The notes beneath the pieces are model-generated. The model ran no database searches, had not been told where the DNA came from, and saw only the letters and a program-made list of their open reading frames with translations. The translations under genes were made by a program, and so were the position numbers. A stretch of DNA of 64,000 nucleotides from UBA1366 sp047602575 (GTDB taxonomy: Bacteria > Bacillota > Clostridia > Oscillospirales > Ruminococcaceae). Positions 34,917 through 42,627 of the stretch are shown piece after piece; the first letter of the stretch is position 1; each line of letters opens with the position of its first letter. The DNA lies in NCBI GenBank assembly GCA_047602575.1, contig JASGGY010000008.1, positions 1 through 64,000 of the forward strand, read 5' to 3'.

Positions 34917-35007
34917 GAAATTAGGTTTCATGTTAAAATATTCAGTATTATACAAATGATATGCGGATATTTTTACATATAAAAATATACTTTTGAGGAG
35001 AATGTAT

Positions 35008-35466
35008 ATGTGTCAACAGATCGAATCATTATCAATTTTTGCAACAGTCTTTACGACCATTGGATCAATCGCAACTGTCTTTGGTGTACTTGCCACAGTG
35101 TGTACATATCGCTCCTCAACAATCAGGCAATCGAAACTAGCAACCATTGAGGAATACACAAGAATAAGAGATAAATATCCTAATTTATCTCCAAAGGCAT
35201 CAGTAACTGTAGATGACGCAACTCGCCTAGACTATATAAAAGAGATGGAACGTTTTTGCACAGGTATTAATTTAAAAATTTACGACATAAAAACTCTGAA
35301 TAAAATGTCCGGTGCAAGACTCACAACACAATATGAATATTTAAAAGACTTAATTGAAGTTAGTAAGGGGAAAGTACGAAATGCAGAACCTGAAAAATTG
35401 TATTGCGAATATAGTCAAACAATCAAAAGAATAAGAGCTCTCCGGAGTAAAAAATCACATAAATAA
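35008..35466 (+). CDS. Single-helix membrane protein (DUF4760-like)
   Basis: 152 residues from MCQQIESLSIFATVF; GAGGAG lies seven bases upstream of this ATG, while a closer ATG at 35002 is too near. One membrane helix (about 8-36) is followed by a cytoplasmic helical domain beginning YRSSTIRQSKLATIEEYTRI. This layout matches small DUF4760-type membrane proteins of unknown role. Isolated gene, AT-rich relative to the prophage. Confidence 0.6.
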   Translation: MCQQIESLSIFATVFTTIGSIATVFGVLATVCTYRSSTIRQSKLATIEEYTRIRDKYPNLSPKASVTVDDATRLDYIKEMERFCTGINLKIYDIKTLNKMSGARLTTQYEYLKDLIEVSKGKVRNAEPEKLYCEYSQTIKRIRALRSKKSHK

Positions 35467-35520
35467 CATATTCATATTTTAAATCATGAGTGCTGAAGTA
35501 ATACTGACTATTTTTAATAC

Positions 35521-35560
35521 AATGAACCCCCTGTATACAATTGTATACAGGGGGTTCATT
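35521..35560. repeat. Perfect 40-bp palindrome at the integrase stop
   Basis: The right arm is TTGTATACAGGGGGTTCATT (35541-35560) and the left arm (35521-35540) is its exact complement, with no loop. It covers the TGA of the serine integrase (35558-35556) and lies at the left limit of the prophage. It may be a terminator, or part of an attachment or protein-binding site. Confidence 0.8.
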
Positions 35561-37088
35561 CTGCCCTTTGTGATGAGGGCTTTTGTGGTGGAGGCGACGG
35601 GGGCGTATCCGAACACCCACCGGATGCGTTTTCCTCCGCATCTGCGGCGGATTTATCAATCATATCGACAGAAACCTCGTTGTCCGTGCCGGAGTAGTTA
35701 AATGTAATCACGATCTTTCCGTCATACAAAATGATTTTATGAACAAACGTATCTATAATTTTGCGCTGGTATTCCTTGTCATCCACATCTCCGCCGCGGA
35801 ACGACTCCAAATAAAAAACGATTTGATCTTTTTCAAATTTTGGGTGAACGATTTGTTCCTTGGCAATTTCAACGGCGATGATCCGCTTGGACTCTTCCAG
35901 CTCCACCAGCCGATCGCGGGTCGTGCTGGTGATGATGCCCTGTTCGATGGCGCGCATGATATTTTTGATTGCCGTTTCGGTTTCGCGCAACTGTTTTTCG
36001 TAATATTCCAGCATAGACGTGTCATTCAGTTCGTTTTCCTGCGTTGTCATAACCAGGTCCGCGATATAATCAATCATATCATCGCGCAGGATGTATTCTG
36101 CGGTCGTTTTCACGACTAAATTTTCTAAATCGTCTTTTTTCACACTGCGTTTGTCGCAGGTGTGATTGCGTTTGCGGTGCAGACACGTGTAGTAATACCA
36201 CTTGCGCCCGCTTTTGCCCGTGCCGCTATCGCCCGCCATCGCGCCTTGGCAGTTGCCGCAAAATAATTTTGACGTTAATAAAAAATCGTCCATGCGCGGA
36301 CGTGCCGGCGCTTTTTTTCGTTTGTTCATGCGTTCCTGCACCCTTTCAAACAATTCCGGATCAACTATTTTTGGAATGCCGTCTAGAATTGAAATGTCCT
36401 GCCAACGATACACCCCGATATATTGTTGATTTTGCAAAATACGCGCAATGCCCATGTGGGAAAACGGATTGCCGCGCGACGTTTTGACACCGCGCGAATT
36501 TAAATAGCCAATAATATTCGTGACCGAATCGCCGCCATCGTACATACGGAAAATCTGCCGGACGATTTCGGCGTTATCTGGATCAATCTGATAATGTTTT
36601 TCGGAATCCACGGCGAATCCCAACGCCAGCCCCGCACCGTTGTATTTGCAGTTGAATGCACCCTCACGCATCCCGCGGATTACATCCTCGCGGATGGAAT
36701 GCCACTGATATTCTGCCAGCCCCTCCAGCAGACTTTCCAACAAAACGCCGTCTTTTCCCTCCGGGATGCTTTCAGCGGCATATAAAACCTTGACGCCGTT
36801 CTTTTTCAGCCGCACCTTATTAAAAATTATTTCCTCGCGGTTCCGCCCAAAACGGTTGACCTTCCAAACGATCACTGCGTCAAACAGCCCGGATTTACTG
36901 TCGCGCAACATTTTTTGAAATTCCAACCGATTATCGGTGTGTCCGCTCTGGGCGCTGTCGGTATAGGTATTTACAATAGTAATACCTAGTTTTTTTGCAT
37001 ATGCAGAACATTCGCGGAGTTGCCCCTCGATGCTGGTTTCCGTCTGCTGGGGTCCGGGCGAATATCGGGCATAGATTACAGCGTTCAT
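35556..37088 (-). CDS. int: Prophage serine integrase
   Basis: 510 residues from MNAVIYARYSPGPQ (nucleophile Ser10), GGTGAT upstream. Resolvase domain with VIVWKVNRFGRNREE; recombinase domain (ALGFAVDSEKHYQIDPDNAE); zinc ribbon (LFCGNCQGAMAGDSG ... C..H...CDKRS); coiled-coil region (ENELNDTSMLEYYEKQLRE...); C-terminal Pro/Ser-rich tail. Belongs to the large serine integrases of Firmicute temperate phages. It points outward at the left end of the prophage, next to the immunity genes, as expected for the integrated form. attL should lie just left of its stop. Confidence 0.92.
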   Translation of the reverse strand: MNAVIYARYSPGPQQTETSIEGQLRECSAYAKKLGITIVNTYTDSAQSGHTDNRLEFQKMLRDSKSGLFDAVIVWKVNRFGRNREEIIFNKVRLKKNGVKVLYAAESIPEGKDGVLLESLLEGLAEYQWHSIREDVIRGMREGAFNCKYNGAGLALGFAVDSEKHYQIDPDNAEIVRQIFRMYDGGDSVTNIIGYLNSRGVKTSRGNPFSHMGIARILQNQQYIGVYRWQDISILDGIPKIVDPELFERVQERMNKRKKAPARPRMDDFLLTSKLFCGNCQGAMAGDSGTGKSGRKWYYYTCLHRKRNHTCDKRSVKKDDLENLVVKTTAEYILRDDMIDYIADLVMTTQENELNDTSMLEYYEKQLRETETAIKNIMRAIEQGIITSTTRDRLVELEESKRIIAVEIAKEQIVHPKFEKDQIVFYLESFRGGDVDDKEYQRKIIDTFVHKIILYDGKIVITFNYSGTDNEVSVDMIDKSAADAEENASGGCSDTPPSPPPQKPSSQRAE

Positions 37089-37103
37089 TTTATCACCAAC
37101 CAT

Positions 37104-37961
37104 TTATTTTACAGTAAAATCGAATGTATCCGTTTTGTTGCCGTCTGACACATCAGCCCGATACGTTCCGGCAGCGGTTCTCACGCCGATTTTCCACGTC
37201 CACGAAACATTTCCGTCGGAATCAGATGTTTTTGCATCTAGTCCGGCGGCGCTTGACGCGCCCGAAGCATAATAAACCGTAATATGATATTCTGTGGTTG
37301 GTTTGCCGACAAACGATAACGTCGCACTTTCGCCGGGAAAAAAATCAGTGCCGCCGACGGAAACCAGCGCGCCATTAGCGGCGGGGGCGTGTTTTGATGT
37401 TGCGATCGGTTTTGTCGTTGTGACAGCTACGGGAGTTGTCGATTTCGACGTTTTAGATGTTGGTTTTGTTGTTGCCGCTGGATTTGATCCAGATACCGTC
37501 GTTACAGCCCCACTGTTAGCGGGATTGTTCTCCGTGCCATCCGCGCGGGTGACCGCAATGCCAATTGTCACCAATGCAAAAAACGCCGTAATCAACCATT
37601 TAACGATGATGTTCCAGCTGGATTTTTTCCACATCAGAAATAGCCCAACAGGGAAAAACAGAATCAGCATCAGCACGATAAACCATGTTTTTGTGGAAAC
37701 GGGCGGTTTGTTGTTTTGTGGATGGGTGGATGTAGTGCGGTCAGGATTTGCGGACGGGCTATTTGCGGCAGTATGCACACGATCCGTCGAAACATAGGAA
37801 ACGCCAGTGCTGGGCATTCCGACGGTTCGCGTAACTTTTCCGTTTGAATTTACGGACGCCCGGAAGCCTTTAATGCCAAAGCTAATGCCAACACTTTTCT
37901 TGCCAAAACTCACGCGGGCAAATTTGCCCAAAGATATTGATTTTCTAAAACGCAATCCCAT
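37104..37961 (-). CDS. DUF4236 membrane protein in the immunity region
   Basis: 285 residues from MGLRFRKSISLGKF, with GAGGTG upstream. The N-terminal DUF4236 domain (about 1-55: KSVGISFGIKGFRASVN...TRTVGMPSTGVSY) precedes two membrane helices (about 85-130), a Thr/Ser/Ala-rich linker (135-190), and a C-terminal immunoglobulin-like domain (about 195-285: ESATLSFVGKPTTEYHITVY...). It is transcribed with the integrase, 15 bp apart, so it is a lysogenic gene. A superinfection-exclusion or surface role is plausible but not shown. Confidence 0.75.
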   Translation of the reverse strand: MGLRFRKSISLGKFARVSFGKKSVGISFGIKGFRASVNSNGKVTRTVGMPSTGVSYVSTDRVHTAANSPSANPDRTTSTHPQNNKPPVSTKTWFIVLMLILFFPVGLFLMWKKSSWNIIVKWLITAFFALVTIGIAVTRADGTENNPANSGAVTTVSGSNPAATTKPTSKTSKSTTPVAVTTTKPIATSKHAPAANGALVSVGGTDFFPGESATLSFVGKPTTEYHITVYYASGASSAAGLDAKTSDSDGNVSWTWKIGVRTAAGTYRADVSDGNKTDTFDFTVK

Positions 37962-37993
37962 AACATCACACCTCAAAAAATTATTTTAGGGGC

Positions 37994-38041
37994 TTGACAA
38001 CCACGAACAAACGTGCTATTATAATAAAAACAAACGTTCTA
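37994..38041 (+). promoter_or_regulatory. Promoter and direct repeats before XRE gene
   Basis: TTGACA (37994-37999), 17 bp, TATTAT (38017-38022). Two 13-bp direct repeats, AACAAACGTGCTA (38006-38018) and AACAAACGTTCTA (38029-38041), lie in the spacer and just after the -10. Each contains a short AAC...GTT dyad. Likely regulator-binding sites between the divergent DUF4236 and XRE genes. Confidence 0.6.
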
Positions 38042-38076
38042 CAAATAAAACAAAGCGCGACGGCTATAATACAATC

Positions 38077-38295
38077 ATGGGAAAATTATATCAGCTATAT
38101 ATCACCCAATGGCGCGGTTACAAAAAAATCACATTGCGTCAATTGTCAGAAATGACCGGAATCACAAAAACCCGCATAAATGATATTGAGAGGGGGGCAA
38201 TCAGCCCGAAGCTAGACGATCTGTGCCTGATCGCAGAAGCGCTGGAGTTAAACACGGCGCAATTATTTACGTGCTATACCGCTTTTAAATCTTAA
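38077..38295 (+). CDS. XRE-type HTH regulator (Cro-like)
   Basis: 72 residues, nearly all one helix-turn-helix domain: ITLRQLSEMTGITKTRINDI followed by ERGAISPKLDDLCLIAEALE. The short size fits a Cro/C.-type regulator. It lies between the integrase unit and the repressor, transcribed towards the early genes. Confidence 0.85.
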   Translation: MGKLYQLYITQWRGYKKITLRQLSEMTGITKTRINDIERGAISPKLDDLCLIAEALELNTAQLFTCYTAFKS

Positions 38296-38410
38296 TATTT
38301 TGTGATTTGTCCGGGATTTCCGGACAAGATGGTTGAAATATTTTGATTAAAGGATTATTATACAATTGGATGGAGTAATAATCCACAAAAAAGGGGAAGA
38401 AAGGAGGGTT

Positions 38411-38515
38411 ATGACAGACTACATAGAAGAACTACTGGAATTGATCCAGATGATGACGGAGGAACAAAAGCGCGCGTACATTGACATGATTCGCGCAGAG
38501 CTTGCGGCTGAATAA
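38411..38515 (+). CDS. 34-residue peptide resembling a repressor tail
   Basis: Starts MTDYIEELLELIQMMTEEQK and ends MIRAELAAE. AAGGAGGGTT is an optimal ribosome site. Its end (YIDMIRAELAAE) resembles the C-terminus of the convergent repressor (YLDLIRGELKK), so it could interfere with repressor oligomers. That role is inferred from the likeness only. Confidence 0.5.
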   Translation: MTDYIEELLELIQMMTEEQKRAYIDMIRAELAAE

Positions 38516-38534
38516 GCCGCAAGCTTATTTTTTT
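38499..38534. terminator. Terminator shared by convergent genes
   Basis: AGCTTGCGGCT (38499-38509), loop GAATA, AGCCGCAAGCT (38515-38525), then TATTTTTTT. It ends the 34-residue gene and overlaps the repressor stop. Confidence 0.8.
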
Positions 38535-38839
38535 AGTTCGCCGCGTATTAAATCAAGGTAGTCTTTTCGGCGCGTTTTTCCAAGTTGGCTAAAAACATCA
38601 AGCAATTCCCTGTCCTCTTCAGAAAGAGGACTTTTTTCGTTTTGTTCGTTCCCGAGCAGATAATCAATAGATACATTGAAATAGTCTGCGAGTTGTTTTA
38701 TTTTATCAAGAGATGGAACACTGCGCCCGCTTTTCCAATCGCTTATGTTTCCTGTAGATATCCCTGTGGCATCTGATACTTTTTTTGCATTAATACCCCT
38801 TGAAATCATCAACTCAAACAATTTCGGAATCTTCGTCAT
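38525..38839 (-). CDS. CI-like phage repressor
   Basis: 104 residues. HTH_3 at about 7-62: LMISRGINAKKVSDATGIST, NISDWKSGRSVPSLDKIKQL, ADYFNVSIDYLLG. The short C-terminus (EEDRELLDVFSQLGKTRRKD...) lacks a peptidase domain, so it is not of the self-cleaving LexA type. Divergent from the early operon, with operators between: the lysogeny repressor. Confidence 0.85.
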   Translation of the reverse strand: MTKIPKLFELMISRGINAKKVSDATGISTGNISDWKSGRSVPSLDKIKQLADYFNVSIDYLLGNEQNEKSPLSEEDRELLDVFSQLGKTRRKDYLDLIRGELKK

Positions 38840-38915
38840 CTCCGCACCTCTTAATCTAAAAATTTGTTTGATTTAGCCAAAAGACTATTTTATAATTTGT
38901 AGATACAAACAAAAT

Positions 38916-38966
38916 TCGTATATACGAGAAAAAATCATTGACAATCTCGTTTTTACGAATTATAAT
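38916..38966 (+). promoter_or_regulatory. Early lytic promoter with two repressor operators
   Basis: Perfect consensus promoter: TTGACA (38938-38943), 17 bp, TATAAT (38961-38966). Operator-like dyads TCGTATATACGA (38916-38927) and TCGTTTTTACGA (38947-38958) share TCGT-N4-ACGA and are 31 bp apart, about three helical turns; the second fills the spacer. A repressor bound there would block RNA polymerase. The rest of 38840-39141 has no gene. Confidence 0.8.
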
Positions 38967-39141
38967 AGAAATATAGAAACCTTGAAAAAACGGTGCAAAA
39001 AATACGGGCAAGAAAAATCGAATTTTTCAAACCAAACTCTGCGTATTGTATTACCTCACACTAATATAATACATTTTTTTAGTCCGCTTGTCAAGGTTTC
39101 TATATCTAAAAAATAAAAAAATATTGGAAGTAGGTGAGAAA

Positions 39142-39351
39142 ATGCCCAGTAATCGCGGAATCGAAGCGGGATTTGAACAATTCAGAATCCGCGCCAAAAA
39201 AGCCATGATCGATAAGGGCTGGAAGAATGCCGATTTAGCGAAAGCAACCGGATATGCGGAAAACACTATCATGGCGTTTATGTCGCCGTCGGGCAGCAAG
39301 TCGGAATTCACGGCAAATGTCATCGCCAAAGCGTTAGAAATCGAAAGGTAG
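39142..39351 (+). CDS. Early phage HTH protein
   Basis: 69 residues from MPSNRGIEAGFEQFRIRAKK; GTAGGTGAG precedes the ATG. An HTH follows: GWKNADLAKATGYAENTIMA with SEFTANVIAKALEI. First gene behind the lytic promoter, so probably a Cro/early regulator. Confidence 0.75.
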   Translation: MPSNRGIEAGFEQFRIRAKKAMIDKGWKNADLAKATGYAENTIMAFMSPSGSKSEFTANVIAKALEIER

Positions 39352-39360
39352 GTACACCAG

Positions 39361-39555
39361 ATGACAACAATCACAGTACCGATCGACTCAGGCGCGCGGG
39401 AGAGGTTTGAAGCCTACAAGCGCGGGCAGTACATTCCCCCACCGAAAACAGCATCGGCGAACGTGTCGGACAAGCAGTGGGATAGCTTCGCGGCACTGCT
39501 GGCGCGAGAGATGAAAAAGAGGGAGGAAAACAACAATGCAGGGATGCGCAAATAA
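39361..39555 (+). CDS. Small early phage protein
   Basis: 64 residues, starting MTTITVPIDSGARERFEAYK. Basic and helical with no known motif. Follows the HTH gene by 9 bp and overlaps the next gene by 20 bp; part of the early operon. Confidence 0.55.
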   Translation: MTTITVPIDSGARERFEAYKRGQYIPPPKTASANVSDKQWDSFAALLAREMKKREENNNAGMRK

Positions 39556-39715
39556 TATCCCGCCCCATGCGGCCGCGCACATCGCGCACGACGCGTTTAA
39601 AGCCGTCGAGCGTTTTTTTGAACAGCCGGGAACGCAGCAGAAATACGAGGCATGGCAGAAAAGCAGAAGTGAAAGGATGAAAACAAATGCCGAAAAGCAA
39701 AAAGAAGCCGTTTAA
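39536..39715 (+). CDS. Small early phage protein (59 residues)
   Basis: Starts MQGCANNIPPHAAAHIAHDA and ends EKQKEAV. GGGAGGAAAA lies six bases before the ATG. Its middle reads AFKAVERFFEQPGTQQKYEA, a natural helical composition. Overlaps both neighbours, a normal state in this operon. Function unknown. Confidence 0.55.
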   Translation: MQGCANNIPPHAAAHIAHDAFKAVERFFEQPGTQQKYEAWQKSRSERMKTNAEKQKEAV

Positions 39716-40016
39716 AATCACGCTGAAGCAGGCAAAAGAGCTGATCAAAAAAGAACTGAAGCTGCCCACAACTGGGCTGAAGCGCGATGTGGACGGGCAT
39801 GACGACAATTATATAATGAACATCGGCGCGCTGGAAATCGAAGTTGGAGAGTGTTTTTACGTAAACAGGCTGGGAAAAGAATTGATCCAGCTGCGCGTCG
39901 GGTCCGGGAAAGCATTTTCATCGGAAAGTTTCTGGATGTTGTACGATCCGGAAACGCTGAAGCGGGATTACGCCAGAGAGGAAAAACTGAAAAAATATTA
40001 TGAGGAGGAAGAATAA
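39687..40016 (+). CDS. Early phage protein, unrecognised
   Basis: 109 residues. Lys-rich N-terminus (KSKKKPFKITLKQAKELIKK) and a mixed core (ALEIEVGECFYVNRLG). Ends in a run of Glu. Ribosome site GAAAGG upstream. No family recognised; conserved layout suggests a phage DNA-metabolism accessory. Confidence 0.6.
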   Translation: MPKSKKKPFKITLKQAKELIKKELKLPTTGLKRDVDGHDDNYIMNIGALEIEVGECFYVNRLGKELIQLRVGSGKAFSSESFWMLYDPETLKRDYAREEKLKKYYEEEE

Positions 40017-40017
40017 A

Positions 40018-40359
40018 ATGATGGCTGCAATCATCAAGGAATCCGGCGAAAGCATCCAGAAAGGAGTCAATCCCACCGCGGAAAGCATCAGAACCGCCAT
40101 CGGCGCGAACAGGCTGCTATCAGAATACATCAGCGGGAACATGGTGATGTTTTACGGCGCTGACGGCGAAATCAACGAAGTTGCAACGCAGATTCTGAAA
40201 AACGCCGGCAAAGACAATATGGGCGTGTGGGGCGATGCGATTATGATTCCGTTTGAGGAGGGAGAGCCGTATTCCATTTTAGTGGACGAGGCATGGATGG
40301 AATTCAGCAGCATCATTCGGGCGGCACGCGAAGCGCTGGAAGCGGGTGCATCGGAATGA
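40018..40359 (+). CDS. Early phage protein, unrecognised
   Basis: 113 residues starting at MMAAIIKESGESIQKG (GAGGAGGAAG upstream, preferred over the earlier in-frame start inside the previous gene). Contains NMVMFYGADGEINEVATQIL and a WGDAIMIPFEEGEPY segment. Function unknown. Confidence 0.6.
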   Translation: MMAAIIKESGESIQKGVNPTAESIRTAIGANRLLSEYISGNMVMFYGADGEINEVATQILKNAGKDNMGVWGDAIMIPFEEGEPYSILVDEAWMEFSSIIRAAREALEAGASE

Positions 40360-40496
40360 TGATCACCGCACTGGCATATGCCGCGTTGTTCTGCGGCGCG
40401 GGAATCACAGCGGGAGTTTACGCGATTGATCGCGCCGAAAAACGCGCCCGTCGGAAGCACAGGAAGGAAAGGTTGAAATGGCATGGGCAAGATTGA
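40356..40496 (+). CDS. Small membrane peptide
   Basis: 46 residues: one membrane helix (MMITALAYAALFCGAGITAG) and a very basic tail (EKRARRKHRKERLKW). ATGA overlap with the gene before, and overlap with the next. Unknown role. Confidence 0.55.
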   Translation: MMITALAYAALFCGAGITAGVYAIDRAEKRARRKHRKERLKWHGQD

Positions 40497-40914
40497 GTAC
40501 ATAACCGCACCGGACAAGCCGCTATCACCGCCGCTGAAACGCGTTGTCAGCATGGCAACACACGCCGAGGTCAAAGCCGCGCTGCATATTCTGAAAAAAG
40601 CAGATCCGCGCGACGATGAAAAAATCGCGTACATCGAAACGTCGCTGAAGCGCCGGGGTGCGGAAATGAAAAAAGCTGCCGCCAGCACGAAAGTGAATAA
40701 CCTGCGGATGCGCGCGCTGCATCTGGGCGGGCTGACAAATGACGAAATCGCGGACAAGCTGAACGTGCCCGTCATCGCGGTTGACGTTGGAATGAAACGG
40801 TGCGGCATCGTGCCGAACGAGTACCGACCGCCCGAGCCGCACATCTGGGGTGCGAATCGAACCGTGGTGTTTTCGGATGCTGAAATGGCGAAGGGGACTG
40901 CCAAGCGCAAATAG
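40483..40914 (+). CDS. HTH-containing early phage protein
   Basis: 143 residues. A helical N-terminus (ATHAEVKAALHILKKA) precedes an HTH-like stretch RALHLGGLTNDEIADKLNVP followed by VIAVDVGMKRCGI. Possibly a phage regulator. AAGGTTGAAATG context upstream. Confidence 0.6.
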   Translation: MGKIEYITAPDKPLSPPLKRVVSMATHAEVKAALHILKKADPRDDEKIAYIETSLKRRGAEMKKAAASTKVNNLRMRALHLGGLTNDEIADKLNVPVIAVDVGMKRCGIVPNEYRPPEPHIWGANRTVVFSDAEMAKGTAKRK

Positions 40915-40932
40915 AAATGAGGGAAACGAAGG

Positions 40933-41811
40933 GTGAGTTTAATTGCGTTTGAGAAAACCGCAATCGCACGGCTGAAAAATTTTGAACCCGACGATGGTTA
41001 TTATCTCTGCTACTCTGGCGGCAAAGACAGCGACTGCATCAAGATACTGGCACATCTGGCGGGCGTGAAATTTGAAACAGTGCATAATTTAACGACCGTG
41101 GATGCACCCGAAACAGTCAGGTACATAAAATCTCAGCCGGATGTAAAAATTGATGAGCCGAAAATGTCAATGTGGAAGCTGATTGAAAAAAAGAGAATGC
41201 CGCCAACACAGTTATCAAGGTTCTGCTGCGAAGTGCTGAAGGAACGTGGCGGATTTGGCAAGGTCAAAGTCACCGGCGTGAGGTGGGCGGAATCATCAAG
41301 CCGCAGCACAAATGCAGATTTAATTAAAATTATCGGTAAACCCAAGACAACACAGAAAAAGGCAGACAGCATGAATGCTGATTACAAAGTCACAAAACAG
41401 GGCGGATTGATCCTAAATAACGATAACGATGAATCCCGCAGGCTTGTCGAGCATTGTTATCGTACGACAAACACAATGGTTAATCCGATAATTGACTGGG
41501 GCGACAGCGATGTATGGAAATTTCTGCGTCATTATGGCTGTAACAGTAATCCATTGTATTATACAACCGGTTGCCAGCGTGTCGGCTGCATCGGGTGCCC
41601 GATGGGCGGCGCACAAGGAATGATGCGAGATTTTGCACGTTATCCAATCTACAAACAAAATTACATCAAAGCGTTTGACCGGATGATAGAAGCAAGAAAA
41701 CGTGACGGATTGCCGGTTGATGCCCAATGGCAGGACGGAAAACATGTCATGGCATGGTGGCTGCGGGAGGATATTAATCAAATATCATTTTTGGAGGATG
41801 AGGACGAATGA
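40933..41811 (+). CDS. PAPS reductase/PP-loop family protein
   Basis: 292 residues from GTG. The PP-loop YSGGKDSDCIK (about 27-37) binds ATP or adenylylates substrate. Cys-rich motifs FCCEVLKERGG and GCQRVGCIGCPMGG fit the phosphoadenosine phosphosulfate reductase-like group common in Firmicute phages. In those phages it may take part in sulfur-related nucleic-acid modification rather than sulfate assimilation; this is inference. The stop overlaps the next start. Confidence 0.85.
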   Translation: MSLIAFEKTAIARLKNFEPDDGYYLCYSGGKDSDCIKILAHLAGVKFETVHNLTTVDAPETVRYIKSQPDVKIDEPKMSMWKLIEKKRMPPTQLSRFCCEVLKERGGFGKVKVTGVRWAESSSRSTNADLIKIIGKPKTTQKKADSMNADYKVTKQGGLILNNDNDESRRLVEHCYRTTNTMVNPIIDWGDSDVWKFLRHYGCNSNPLYYTTGCQRVGCIGCPMGGAQGMMRDFARYPIYKQNYIKAFDRMIEARKRDGLPVDAQWQDGKHVMAWWLREDINQISFLEDEDE

Positions 41812-42005
41812 CGCATTTGTTTCACGCAAATACAATCGCGCAATACAAAATCATGAAGTGGTTGATGGAGCAAGGCATAACCCGCGAGGACGTATGCAAG
41901 GTTGATTTGCCGGAGGAAGATACGGTGATAATTACCAATCCGGCGGGTCAATACCTTGTCGTAAAAAATAATGGTGGAGAAATCCACATTGTAACGGAGG
42001 ATTAA
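41808..42005 (+). CDS. Small phage protein, unrecognised
   Basis: 65 residues beginning MTHLFHANTIAQYKIMKWLM; ATGA overlap with the PAPS reductase-like gene. A helix, then a beta-rich end (VIITNPAGQYLVVKNNGG). Function unknown. Confidence 0.55.
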   Translation: MTHLFHANTIAQYKIMKWLMEQGITREDVCKVDLPEEDTVIITNPAGQYLVVKNNGGEIHIVTED

Positions 42006-42007
42006 GA

Positions 42008-42499
42008 ATGCCCGAAGAACTAAAAAGCTGCCCGTGTTGTGGGGAAAAGGCAAGTGAGCGAATCATAGATACGCCGTTTAGAAACGGATGGATTGGATGC
42101 CATAAATGTCGTTTATTTATAGAATGGATTAAAGATGGGCGAAATCTTGCCATCGCCGCATGGAATCGCCGTGCTGACGGGTGGATTCCGGTCAGCGAGG
42201 GGTTGCCGAAAAATGAGCAAACCGTCCAGATATGCGCAACACGAAAGCTCAGCGATGGGAGAATATTAAAAATCGTGGGTCAGGCTATGTATGAGGACGG
42301 AACGGTAAGCACAGATCATAGCGCATACAGTTGGTTTGATGGCGGTTTGGAAGATGATGATTTTGAATACGACGAAAACGGCACTGCTCTCGTCCCGCAG
42401 GGGTGGTGGGAAGCCACAACATACTGCGAACAGTTTTACGCTGTAAGTGATTTTGTCACCCACTGGCAGCCGATGCCGGAAGCGCCGGGAGGTGAGTAA
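42008..42499 (+). CDS. Lar-type zinc ribbon plus DUF551 protein
   Basis: 163 residues. N-terminal Lar-like restriction-alleviation zinc ribbon: LKSCPCCGEKA ... GWIGCHKCRLF ... AIAAWNRR. It is followed by a DUF551 domain: WIPVSEGLPKNEQTVQI and a final FVTHWQPMPEAPGGE. Lar-type proteins relieve host type I restriction in some phages; DUF551 is common in phage genomes with unknown role. Confidence 0.85.
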   Translation: MPEELKSCPCCGEKASERIIDTPFRNGWIGCHKCRLFIEWIKDGRNLAIAAWNRRADGWIPVSEGLPKNEQTVQICATRKLSDGRILKIVGQAMYEDGTVSTDHSAYSWFDGGLEDDDFEYDENGTALVPQGWWEATTYCEQFYAVSDFVTHWQPMPEAPGGE

Positions 42500-42501
42500 T
42501 A

Positions 42502-42618
42502 ATGTACTCCAGCTTCTATGGTGGATTTTTTGACACAAAATTGTATACATCAATTACTGATTATGTCAACTATATCAGTCGCAAATATTGGCGTACAAAA
42601 GCGAGGAAGGGTGGGTGA
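42502..42618 (+). CDS. 38-residue phage peptide
   Basis: Starts MYSSFYGGFFDTKLYTSITD, ends WRTKARKGG. GGAGGTGA lies six bases upstream. Tyr/Phe-rich, unknown role. Confidence 0.45.
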   Translation: MYSSFYGGFFDTKLYTSITDYVNYISRKYWRTKARKGG

Positions 42619-42627
42619 AAGGTTAAA

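Noticed and set aside
37990..38041. IS end, because GGGGCTTGAC also starts the IS1595 fragment at 12825
   Set aside because: The match stops after ten bases and coincides with a -35 box; no transposase nearby.
38001..38045. LexA (SOS) boxes
   Set aside because: The dyads match the Gram-positive CGAAC-N4-GTTCG only partly; direct repeats of 13 bp explain them better.
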